Shown here one piece after another: positions 45,053-52,249 of a stretch of DNA of 64,000 bases. Source of the DNA: Bermanella sp036960565 (GTDB lineage: Bacteria; Pseudomonadota; Gammaproteobacteria; Pseudomonadales; Oceanobacteraceae); contig JBALXQ010000031.1 in NCBI GenBank assembly GCA_036960565.1, positions 8,072 through 72,071 on the forward strand. Reading direction: 5' to 3'. The notes below the pieces were generated by a model. The model made no database searches. It was not told the DNA's origin and was given only the letters and a program-made list of their open reading frames with translations. The stretch's first letter is position 1. Each line of letters begins with the position of its first letter. Made by a program: the position numbers and the translations under genes.

Positions 45053-45335
45053 ATGCGTTTTTAACCAATTTAAGAGCAGGATACGGCGGCCGTGGCCTAC
45101 CATCAATTGTCCCTAAGTTATGCAGGAAGTTATCCACAGAATATGTGCAAAACTTTATTTGTTTTCAATTTATAACAAAGAAAATTATTTTATAATTTAA
45201 AAAATCAAGAAAAATTTAAAATTATAAATGGCGTATTTTTAACCAATTTAACAAGCCTCTCCAGCTGACGGGACTGTCCGCAAACTGTCCTAAAGTTTTC
45301 CAGTAAGTTATCCACAGATTCTGTGTAGAACTTTT
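45053..45335. repeat. Direct duplication carrying DnaA boxes around an AT-rich tract
   Basis: Two imperfect copies, 45055-45158 and 45231-45335, offset by 178 bases. Shared blocks include TTTTTAACCAATTTAA, TGTCC(C)TAA, AAGTTATCCACAGA and AACTTT. Each has a perfect consensus DnaA box TTATCCACA (45130-45138, 45308-45316) followed by an inverted near-match (TGTGCAAAA at 45144; TGTGTAGAA at 45322). Between them 45153-45229 is almost entirely A and T. It occupies the upstream region of lrgA. Confidence 0.75.
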
Positions 45336-45458
45336 CTTCCTGCTGCTATCACAGCGCAGCAACACATTAAAATCAGGGCTCTTTTGCCATAAATGAATAA
45401 GAGCCGATACCAAATTAAAATAGCGCCTATGATCCAATACTATAGAGAGGTAATAATC

Positions 45459-45545
45459 ATGAGATTGCCCAAGAAGAATAGAAGGAATAGCGCCCTGAAA
45501 ACCAATGTCACAATTGAAAAATACAGTTTATCAGCCCGGGAATGA
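45459..45545 (+). CDS. Possible small basic peptide upstream of hemC
   Basis: 28 codons from ATG at 45459 to TGA at 45545, beginning MRLPKKNRRNSALK and ending SLSARE. A strong AGAGAGG ribosome-site sequence lies about eight bases upstream, and a TACTAT -10-like box just before that. It lies 74 bases before hemC on the same strand. Could be a genuine small protein or a leader peptide; short length makes chance possible. Confidence 0.35.
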   Translation: MRLPKKNRRNSALKTNVTIEKYSLSARE

Positions 45546-45619
45546 TTTAGACCCTGAAAAATGAGGAAATCTGCCGTATCATGCCCCAATCTTATACTTG
45601 TGTGAATCCAAGGTCTTTT

Positions 45620-46552
45620 ATGTCTGTATTACGCATCGCCACGCGCAAAAGTAAACTGGCCTTATGGCAGGCCGAGTTCGTTAAAGCGGAATTGCAAAAA
45701 TTGCACCCGCAGCTAGAAGTGGAATTGGTCACTTTCACAACCCAAGGGGATAAAATTCTAGACACCCCTCTTGCCAAAATTGGTGGTAAGGGCTTGTTTG
45801 TTAAAGAGTTAGAAGTGGCCATGCTTGATGGCCGCGCCGACATCGCCGTTCACAGCATGAAGGATGTTCCAATGGAATTCCCGGAAGGGCTAGGGCTGCC
45901 AGTTATTTGTGAACGCGAAGACCCTACCGACGCCTTTGTATCCAACAATTATAAAAGCTTTGAAGATCTGCCTCAGGGCGCCCGTGTGGGTACCTCAAGT
46001 TTACGTCGCCAATGCCAGTTAATGGCTGCCCGCCCTGACCTTAAAGTTTCCAGCCTACGGGGCAATGTTCAAACCCGATTAGGAAAGCTGGATAACGATG
46101 ATTACGATGCCATTATTCTTGCCAGTGCAGGCCTTATTCGCCTTGAATTGAAAGATCGTATCGCCGAATACATCAGCGAAGAAGTTAGTTTGCCCGCTGG
46201 TGGCCAAGGCGCTGTAGGTATCGAGTGCCGTATTGATGATGAAACCACCAAAGCTTTATTGGCTCCACTTAATCACAAGCCAACATCTGACCGCGTCACA
46301 GCAGAACGCGCCATGAATAAACGCTTGCAAGGAGGGTGTCAGGTACCTATTGCTTGTTTTGCCACATTAGATGGTGAAGAACTTTACCTGCGCGGCTTAG
46401 TCGGTAGTGAAAATGGTGACGAGATTATTCGCAGCGAAGTGCGCGGCAATATTGCTCAGGCTGAAGCCATTGGTATTCAAGCCGCTGAAGATTTACTTAG
46501 CCAAGGCGCCGCTCGTATTTTGAGTAATGTCTATGGACACAAGGTAGATTAA
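45620..46552 (+). CDS. hemC: Hydroxymethylbilane synthase (porphobilinogen deaminase)
   Basis: 310 aa from the ATG at 45620 (AAGG upstream; a Met 13 codons earlier is unlikely). Dipyrromethane cofactor Cys240 in LQGGCQVPIA, substrate-binding HSMKDVP (78-84), GTSSLRRQ (124-131) and RGNVQTRL (147-154). Polymerises four porphobilinogens. Its TAA overlaps the hemD ATG by one base. Confidence 0.97.
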   Translation: MSVLRIATRKSKLALWQAEFVKAELQKLHPQLEVELVTFTTQGDKILDTPLAKIGGKGLFVKELEVAMLDGRADIAVHSMKDVPMEFPEGLGLPVICEREDPTDAFVSNNYKSFEDLPQGARVGTSSLRRQCQLMAARPDLKVSSLRGNVQTRLGKLDNDDYDAIILASAGLIRLELKDRIAEYISEEVSLPAGGQGAVGIECRIDDETTKALLAPLNHKPTSDRVTAERAMNKRLQGGCQVPIACFATLDGEELYLRGLVGSENGDEIIRSEVRGNIAQAEAIGIQAAEDLLSQGAARILSNVYGHKVD

Positions 46553-47334
46553 TGACGCAAGCTAAAGACCAAGGCGCGGTTCTTTTTACCCGTCCGCAAG
46601 GACAGGGCGAGGAACTGGTTAGCGCTTTGGAAGATAATGGCTGGCAGTGTATTCGCCAGCCATTATTGAAGATTCAACCGTTCCAAGCAGAAGACTCTCA
46701 AGCTTACATCGCCATCAAACAGCAGATCCTTAATCTGTGCGATTTTGATATCGTCATCAGTGTCAGCAGCAATGCTTCCACCTTGGCTATAGATTGGATA
46801 GACCAGTATTGGCCACAAATGCCATTGGGCATAAATTGGTATGCGGTGGGCCCAAGTAGCGCGGCGCCTTTTCAAAAGTTAGACATAGAAGTCGCCACTC
46901 CGCTTAAAAACCACAGTGAAGGTTTATTGACCCTGCCTGACCTGCAAGAACTGAATTTAAAGAAAGTCCTCATTTTACGCGGGAAAGGTGGTCGGGAATT
47001 ACTGGCAGATACCCTTAAAATCAGGGGCGCCAGCGTACAATATGCTGAGCTTTATGAGCGTAAAGCTATTCCCTTTGAAAATGGCGAATTGGCAAAGCTA
47101 CTCAGGCAAAGGCAAATACATTATGCTCTGATTACCAGTGGCGAGATGGCACAGCAATTGGCCAAAGAAATCGGTCAAGATAGTGCGCTATTAAATATTC
47201 ACTTAATAGTACCAAGCGAACGCATTGCAAAAATCGCTAAGACGCTCGGCTTTAATCGACCGCATGTTTGTGGTCACTTAAAGCCAGAAAACCTGCTAGC
47301 AAGCCTTAATACATTGCAAGCAAATAATCGTTAA
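46552..47334 (+). CDS. hemD: Uroporphyrinogen-III synthase
   Basis: 260 aa. The family is poorly conserved, but the two-domain pattern is visible: VLFTRPQGQGEELVSALEDNGW at the start, VISVSSNAS, WYAVGPSSA, KKVLILRGKGGRELLADTL, YERKAIP, and ALITSGEMAQQL. Closes hydroxymethylbilane to uroporphyrinogen III. Translationally coupled to hemC and followed by hemX. Confidence 0.93.
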   Translation: MTQAKDQGAVLFTRPQGQGEELVSALEDNGWQCIRQPLLKIQPFQAEDSQAYIAIKQQILNLCDFDIVISVSSNASTLAIDWIDQYWPQMPLGINWYAVGPSSAAPFQKLDIEVATPLKNHSEGLLTLPDLQELNLKKVLILRGKGGRELLADTLKIRGASVQYAELYERKAIPFENGELAKLLRQRQIHYALITSGEMAQQLAKEIGQDSALLNIHLIVPSERIAKIAKTLGFNRPHVCGHLKPENLLASLNTLQANNR

Positions 47335-47393
47335 CGTTTCCATTTCAACATTCTATTTAGTCGTCACCGTTATTTATAAAAAGGGAGTTATCC

Positions 47394-48509
47394 ATGAGTG
47401 AAAGTAAGACGCCTGTCCCTGGCAACAGCCCCAAATCAACAGAAAAATCAAATAAGAAATTGGACGCTAAAGCCCAAAGCAAACCGGTTAAACAGTCCAG
47501 TAACAAGAGTGCTGCTTGGCTAATATGGGCTGTCGCTGCTCTTGCCTTTATAGCTGCGATTGCTTTTTTTCAATATCGGGTGGAAACCCTAATTAAGCAA
47601 AACAGCGCATTGGGTAATCATGTTCAATTGCTCGATTCTCAATATAAGAGTCAGCTGTCAAAGAGTATCGAGCAAGATCAAGCGCTAAAACAATTCGTGA
47701 GCATGAATAAGAAACTAAACTTCATGCAGCAAACCATCAATCAAATCCCTGGTGCCAGAAAAGAAGACTGGAAACTAGCGGAGGTGGAATATCTGTTACG
47801 TTTGGCGAACCAAAGAGTAACCTTGCAACAAGAGCCTATCGGTGCCCGTGCGTTATTTGATGCCGCCAATAAGATACTGGCAACATTGGATGATCCTGCT
47901 TTTTTAATGGTACGTGAAACCATTGCTAACGAAATGCTGTTATTAGGACAGGATAAAAAAATTGATCGCCAGGGTATTTATACGCAAATACAAGCTATTA
48001 AAGCCAATATCCATGAAGATATACTTCCCCCTAATGAGTTTGTTAATATACAAATACCGATGAATGAAGCAGTTAAAGATGAAAGCTTTTGGGCACAATT
48101 AAAATCTCTTGTGAGCCTAAAAAGAGCGGAGGCCCCTTTTGCCGCTCCGCTTAATATCCAACAATATCAATTGTTAGAGCACAGCTTGCTACTCATGTTA
48201 GAGCAAGCTCAATGGGCGCTATTAAAAGCCGATCAAACATTATATGACGCCAGTTTAAACAATGCCGTTCAATGGATTGAATCCAGGTTGCGCCACCAAA
48301 AAGCGGCTACATTAATAGGTGAAATTGCAAAAATTAAGAGTCAAAACATTAAGCTGACCCTCCCAGATGTGAGTCATTCATTACGTTTATTGCGCCAAAT
48401 TCTCTCTGACCGAATTCACCGCCCTAATATTGTGGCACCAACAAATAGCGTTACACCGGCCTTTCCTAAAGTTGTTCCAGCCAAAAAGAAACAGCCGGAG
48501 CAAACTTAA
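47394..48509 (+). CDS. hemX: HemX, membrane protein of the heme operon
   Basis: 371 aa. A Lys/Ser/Pro-rich cytoplasmic N-terminus, one membrane helix at about 41-60, then a helical periplasmic domain (EDWKLAEVEYLLRLANQRV is diagnostic) and a C-terminal LVSLKRAEAPFAAPLN region. Annotated in relatives as uroporphyrinogen-III C-methyltransferase-like, but the methylase domain is absent. Overlaps hemY by one base. Confidence 0.92.
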   Translation: MSESKTPVPGNSPKSTEKSNKKLDAKAQSKPVKQSSNKSAAWLIWAVAALAFIAAIAFFQYRVETLIKQNSALGNHVQLLDSQYKSQLSKSIEQDQALKQFVSMNKKLNFMQQTINQIPGARKEDWKLAEVEYLLRLANQRVTLQQEPIGARALFDAANKILATLDDPAFLMVRETIANEMLLLGQDKKIDRQGIYTQIQAIKANIHEDILPPNEFVNIQIPMNEAVKDESFWAQLKSLVSLKRAEAPFAAPLNIQQYQLLEHSLLLMLEQAQWALLKADQTLYDASLNNAVQWIESRLRHQKAATLIGEIAKIKSQNIKLTLPDVSHSLRLLRQILSDRIHRPNIVAPTNSVTPAFPKVVPAKKKQPEQT

Positions 48510-49732
48510 TGAACTTTCGCTTAATTATTTTAATACTTGCTTTGGTATTAGGCTCTTTATTAGGCCACCTAATACTTCAGGACAGTGGCTATATATTAAT
48601 TAGCTTTCAGTCTTGGGTATTTGAAACCAGTCTATGGGTATTTTTAGCCATTGTGGCGACCTTTATACTTAGCGGGTTTATTTTTGTTCAAATACTATCT
48701 GGCTTACTAAAAAGCCCTTCAAACATACGCAATTGGCGTGAAGAGCGCGGCATCAAACAAGCCATAAGTAAAACAGTTAAGGGACTGATTTTTCTGGCTG
48801 AAGGTAACTGGAAACAAAGTGAAAAACTGCTTATGGCTGGCGCCCAAGGCAATGGAAAAATAATTAATTACCTAGCTGCTGCCAGGGCTGCTCAGCAGGC
48901 CGGTGATTACCAGCACAGTGACGATTTATTAATAGAAGCGGTAAAAAGTACTAAGGGTTCAGAACTGGCAGTGGGACTACAGCAAGCTCAACTGCAAATT
49001 GAACGCAAGCAATATGAGCAAAGCCTCGCTACCTGCTTACGCTTGAAAAAAATCTATCCAAAACACCAGTATGTGAATCACATGCTGTTGAAAACCTATA
49101 CCAAGCTAGAAGACTGGCAGTCGGTTTTAACACTGCTTCCGGTATTTAACAAATACAAATTATTACCAAGCAAAGAAACCATTAAACTGGAAATCAATGC
49201 CTACGATGAGCTCATTGATAATCTGGTTAACTCACGTAATGCTAGCAGTAAAAACACCAAGGCGTTATTGGAGATGTGGCATAAAATCCCCAAACGCATT
49301 CTTAAACAAACAGGGTTTGTTCCCCTGGCCGAAAAATTCTTTGGGCATTTAATTAGCTTGGCTGAGCAGGATGAAGGCGAAACAGAATTAAAACAAATAC
49401 TAGCCTTCCATTGGAGCCAGGACCTTATTCGCCAATACGGCTATCTGAAAGGTAAGGATACTAATCGCCAACTGTTATTTGCTAAGGATCAATTAAAGCA
49501 ACGTCCCAACGACGCCATGTTACTGTTAACTCTGGGACGCTTATCATTATTAAATGAACAATTTGATGAAGCATTAAATTATTTTGAAGCCAGCTTGAAT
49601 CAAGAGAGCCACATAGAAACTCGCAATGAATTAAGCCGATTGTATCTTGCAAAAAATGAAACAGAAAAAGCATTAAATATGTTAAAAATGGGATTAGGAC
49701 CAGCTCTACCTTCTTTGCCTTTGCCTCAATAA
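48509..49732 (+). CDS. hemY: HemY, TPR membrane protein of the heme operon
   Basis: 407 aa. Two membrane helices at about 4-24 and 40-65, then TPR helices (LIFLAEGNWKQSEKLLMAGAQ, LQIERKQYEQSLATCLRLKKIYP, RPNDAMLLLTLGRL). This matches proteobacterial HemY_N proteins, which are unrelated to the Bacillus oxidase of the same name. Role in tetrapyrrole flow is unclear. Last gene of hemCDXY, ended by the hairpin downstream. Confidence 0.93.
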   Translation: MNFRLIILILALVLGSLLGHLILQDSGYILISFQSWVFETSLWVFLAIVATFILSGFIFVQILSGLLKSPSNIRNWREERGIKQAISKTVKGLIFLAEGNWKQSEKLLMAGAQGNGKIINYLAAARAAQQAGDYQHSDDLLIEAVKSTKGSELAVGLQQAQLQIERKQYEQSLATCLRLKKIYPKHQYVNHMLLKTYTKLEDWQSVLTLLPVFNKYKLLPSKETIKLEINAYDELIDNLVNSRNASSKNTKALLEMWHKIPKRILKQTGFVPLAEKFFGHLISLAEQDEGETELKQILAFHWSQDLIRQYGYLKGKDTNRQLLFAKDQLKQRPNDAMLLLTLGRLSLLNEQFDEALNYFEASLNQESHIETRNELSRLYLAKNETEKALNMLKMGLGPALPSLPLPQ

Positions 49733-49759
49733 ACTAAGCATATTCGCACCTAGTTCTGA

Positions 49760-49788
49760 GTTGCACCTTGATTCCTTCAAGGTGCAAC
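49760..49788 (+). terminator. Strong hairpin after hemY, probable terminator
   Basis: GTTGCACCTTGA/TCAAGGTGCAAC, a perfect 12-base-pair stem with loop TTCCT, 27 bases after the hemY stop. No T-run follows, so efficiency as an intrinsic terminator is uncertain. Confidence 0.55.
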
Positions 49789-49905
49789 ATTAAGGACAAA
49801 ATACCACCATCACGGACACTGGCACGAAATCGTAAAAGACTATGTTAGCTCTCCATATATTGTTGTTTTTGTAACATTAAAAAATAACAATAAACAGGTA
49901 GAGCA

Positions 49906-51354
49906 ATGATTTCAAAATGGTCTAACAGTCGCAAAAAACTCCCTCTAAATTCTTATATATTGCCTTTAAGCCGAATTATTATCATGAGCGCTGTGACTAT
50001 AATGTGCAGTACTGCAATGGCAGAAACTCAAGTGGAGTGGGCCGAACGCGCCCTCACGATTCAAAACTCATTAGACAATGATGCACCCTTGGCACAGTCT
50101 ACCTGGGTAGGTAGTCACAATTCCTTTGGTAATGCCGACGACGATAACCTAATGGATTTTAATCAATCCTCCTCTCTTAAAGAACAAATGGATCAGGGCG
50201 TGCGCGAACTGGTATTTGATCTCCATTGGGATAGCTCTGCCATTCGTATGTGCCATAACAACGTTACGTCGTACGGAGAATGTATCGATGGCATCACAGG
50301 TAACCGAAAATTTTATAAAGGCTTAGATGACATTAAAGAATGGATCAATGATGGCAATGAAGACCAGGTTATTTTATTAAAGTTGGAGCTGGCCAGTGAT
50401 GCAAAAAACAATATTAACAAGGTAGAGAAAAAAATAGACGGCCACATCTATGACTATGTATACCGTACAGAGTTGACAGATACTCATGGTGACTATGGCA
50501 AAGATGGCTGTACCGAAATTGAAAGTGCCACACTTACCAAATCCAAAGTACTCAGCGCAGGAAAAAACATCATACTTTTCACCAGTGAAAACTGTATTGG
50601 CGATGGTGGTTTCAACGATATGACATTTTACAGTGGCGGTAACATTGATGATGAAAACAGTGTATCTAAATTTGAAGACTGGTCTAGCTCTAAAAAGAAC
50701 ACTGTTATGGCACGGAATAAAGATGGCACCACCAGAGATGGCCAACTAGGTAACAGCAGCGCTAACATGCACCCAAGTGATGCCCATGATTACATGTTAG
50801 CCGGACTAAATATTTTTGAAATGTACGGATTTGGCGCATCAGGTTCTAGCTGGAAAGTAAATGGAGAATATCCCATCGGCCCAGAAGATATGGTCTGGAG
50901 TTGGTCTGAAAACAACTATGAACCCAACGGCAGTGGCAATTGCGCGCAGCTGTCTTCCAGTGATAATCGCTATGTGGATACCAGCTGCAGTGACGAGTTT
51001 TACGCGGCATGTCGCAAGCTAGTAGAAAGCGACGGTAGCCGTGCCATCAATAACTGGGCGATCACCACACAAAAAACCACTATTGCCAACGCAGACAGTC
51101 TTTGTCTTCAAGAAAACGACGGTGAATATTTCTTTGCTACCCCCAGAAATGCCATTGAGCTTAAAGAGCTGAGTGATGTGCGCTCTGAAGGTGGCCTAAG
51201 CAGTGAGAATATTTGGCTAAACTACCAGTTAACGTCTAACACATGGATAGCCGATATAGGGGAGGCCGATTCAGAAATGCAATTAAGTTGTACTTCAGGA
51301 GAAGCAACTACGATCTGTAGCCACATTGATGATTACTTGGATTTAAACAATTAA
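49906..51354 (+). CDS. Secreted PI-PLC-like phosphodiesterase with C-type-lectin-like tail
   Basis: 482 aa. Signal peptide to about residue 39 (CSTAMA|E). Residues 45-300 look like a phosphatidylinositol phospholipase C-type TIM barrel: GSHNSF with H71, a strand ELVFDLHWD, then MCHNN with H117 as the likely second catalytic His, and ILLKLEL. The C-terminal part has two lectin-like pieces, W..ENNYEPNGSGNCAQ...DTSCSDEFYAACR (about 333-370) and a second with ADSLC and FATPRNAIE (about 396-418), then paired Cys at 462 and 471. AGG lies seven bases before the ATG. Substrate unknown; isolated gene with its own terminator. Confidence 0.7.
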   Translation: MISKWSNSRKKLPLNSYILPLSRIIIMSAVTIMCSTAMAETQVEWAERALTIQNSLDNDAPLAQSTWVGSHNSFGNADDDNLMDFNQSSSLKEQMDQGVRELVFDLHWDSSAIRMCHNNVTSYGECIDGITGNRKFYKGLDDIKEWINDGNEDQVILLKLELASDAKNNINKVEKKIDGHIYDYVYRTELTDTHGDYGKDGCTEIESATLTKSKVLSAGKNIILFTSENCIGDGGFNDMTFYSGGNIDDENSVSKFEDWSSSKKNTVMARNKDGTTRDGQLGNSSANMHPSDAHDYMLAGLNIFEMYGFGASGSSWKVNGEYPIGPEDMVWSWSENNYEPNGSGNCAQLSSSDNRYVDTSCSDEFYAACRKLVESDGSRAINNWAITTQKTTIANADSLCLQENDGEYFFATPRNAIELKELSDVRSEGGLSSENIWLNYQLTSNTWIADIGEADSEMQLSCTSGEATTICSHIDDYLDLNN

Positions 51355-51370
51355 ATAGTTTTTTAATTTA

Positions 51371-51405
51371 GTACCTCAACTTTAGTGAAATTAAAGTTGA
51401 GGTAC
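51371..51405. terminator. Bidirectional hairpin between convergent genes
   Basis: GTACCTCAACTTTA/TAAAGTTGAGGTAC, a perfect 14-base-pair stem with a 7-base loop, 16 bases after the PLC-like gene stop and 29 before the thioesterase stop. Flanks are AT-rich on both sides; likely terminates both genes. Confidence 0.7.
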
Positions 51406-51434
51406 TGAATATCTTACTTAACGACTTTCATCGC

Positions 51435-51920
51435 TTAACCACACATATAGGTACCGGTACCTACTGCAATTAAATCTTCCTGCTGATTTTTAAATTCCAT
51501 GCGAGTAACGGCAACTTTATTACCAATACGCAAAATGCTGGCATGCGCAAAAAACTCATCACCCTTACCAGGGCGTAAAAAATCTACTCGCATATCTATA
51601 GTGCCAAGCTTAGACAGTGTTTTCATTTTTTCCTCTATGGGCAAATCCCCCATGCGAGCATAACTACCTACTAGAGCTGCCGCTCCGCCTGCCACGTCCA
51701 GAGCACTGGAAATAACACCACCATGCAAAATACCTTGCATCCAATTACCCACTAGCTCGTCACGCATTTTCATTTTAAAAACAACTTCGGCATCATTAAA
51801 ACTATGCACCTCTAAACCAACATGGCGATTGAAAGGGATTTGCTGCATAAAATCCAAAGCCATTTTTAGTTCTGACTCTTTAAATACTGTTTGCATAACT
51901 GTTTCCATAACCGTTTCCAT
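51435..51920 (-). CDS. yigI: Hotdog-fold thioesterase (YigI type)
   Basis: Up to 161 aa. PaaI-type hotdog: LVGNWMQGILHGGVISSALDVAGG with catalytic-site HGG, then LSKLGTIDMRVDFLRPGKG and IRIGNKVAVTRME-like strands, close to E. coli YigI. The start is ambiguous: the first 8 codons are a small tandem repeat (METV METV), and the third Met (51896) has GGAAAC upstream and gives a family-like length. Acyl-CoA substrate unknown. Confidence 0.85.
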   Translation of the reverse strand: METVMETVMQTVFKESELKMALDFMQQIPFNRHVGLEVHSFNDAEVVFKMKMRDELVGNWMQGILHGGVISSALDVAGGAAALVGSYARMGDLPIEEKMKTLSKLGTIDMRVDFLRPGKGDEFFAHASILRIGNKVAVTRMEFKNQQEDLIAVGTGTYMCG

Positions 51921-51980
51921 AAAAATGTCAATTCAGGTACATATCACCTGATCATTACGTTCGTCACGTATTTTATTAGC

Positions 51981-52249
51981 GCCTCCAGGCATGAAGCTTT
52001 TCCACCCACTTCAACAAGTTTTGTTGGCGCGTGGTTGCACTTCCATTCACCTGCCACGTATCCTGTTAACGCCTCCATGCATGAAGCTTTTCCACCCACT
52101 TCAATAAGTTTTGTGGAGCATGATTGCGCTTCCGTTCACCTGCCACGTATCCTGTTAACGCCTCCAAGCATGAAGCTTTTCCACCCACTTCAATAAGTTT
52201 TGTGGAGCATGGTTACGCTTCCATTCACCTGCCACATATTTGTTGGCTT
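51981..52249. repeat. Tandem triplication of the 3' end of the FAD oxidoreductase gene
   Basis: Three units of about 90, 89 and 90 bases starting at 51981, 52071 and 52160 (shared GCCTCCA.GCATGAAGCTT and CACCTGCCAC.TAT). The right-hand copy is the real end of the gene on the minus strand, encoding VAGEWKRNHAPQNLL and ending HAWRR-stop. The other two lie downstream of the stop, still encode recognisable but mutated versions (one has a base insertion), and are not translated in frame with the gene. Confidence 0.9.

Noticed and set aside
45053..45335. Calling this the chromosomal origin of replication
   Set aside because: Only two perfect DnaA boxes, no dnaA, rpmH, mnmG or gyrB nearby, and the GC skew could not be computed.
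45222..45437. 71-codon minus-strand reading frame in the second DnaA-box copy
   Set aside because: It runs through the duplicated DNA element, the matching frame in the first copy is not preserved, and there is no convincing ribosome site.
51891..52196. 101-codon plus-strand frame
   Set aside because: It is the antisense reading of the tandemly repeated gene tail; its repeated peptide (HEAFPPTS) is a by-product of the DNA repeats.
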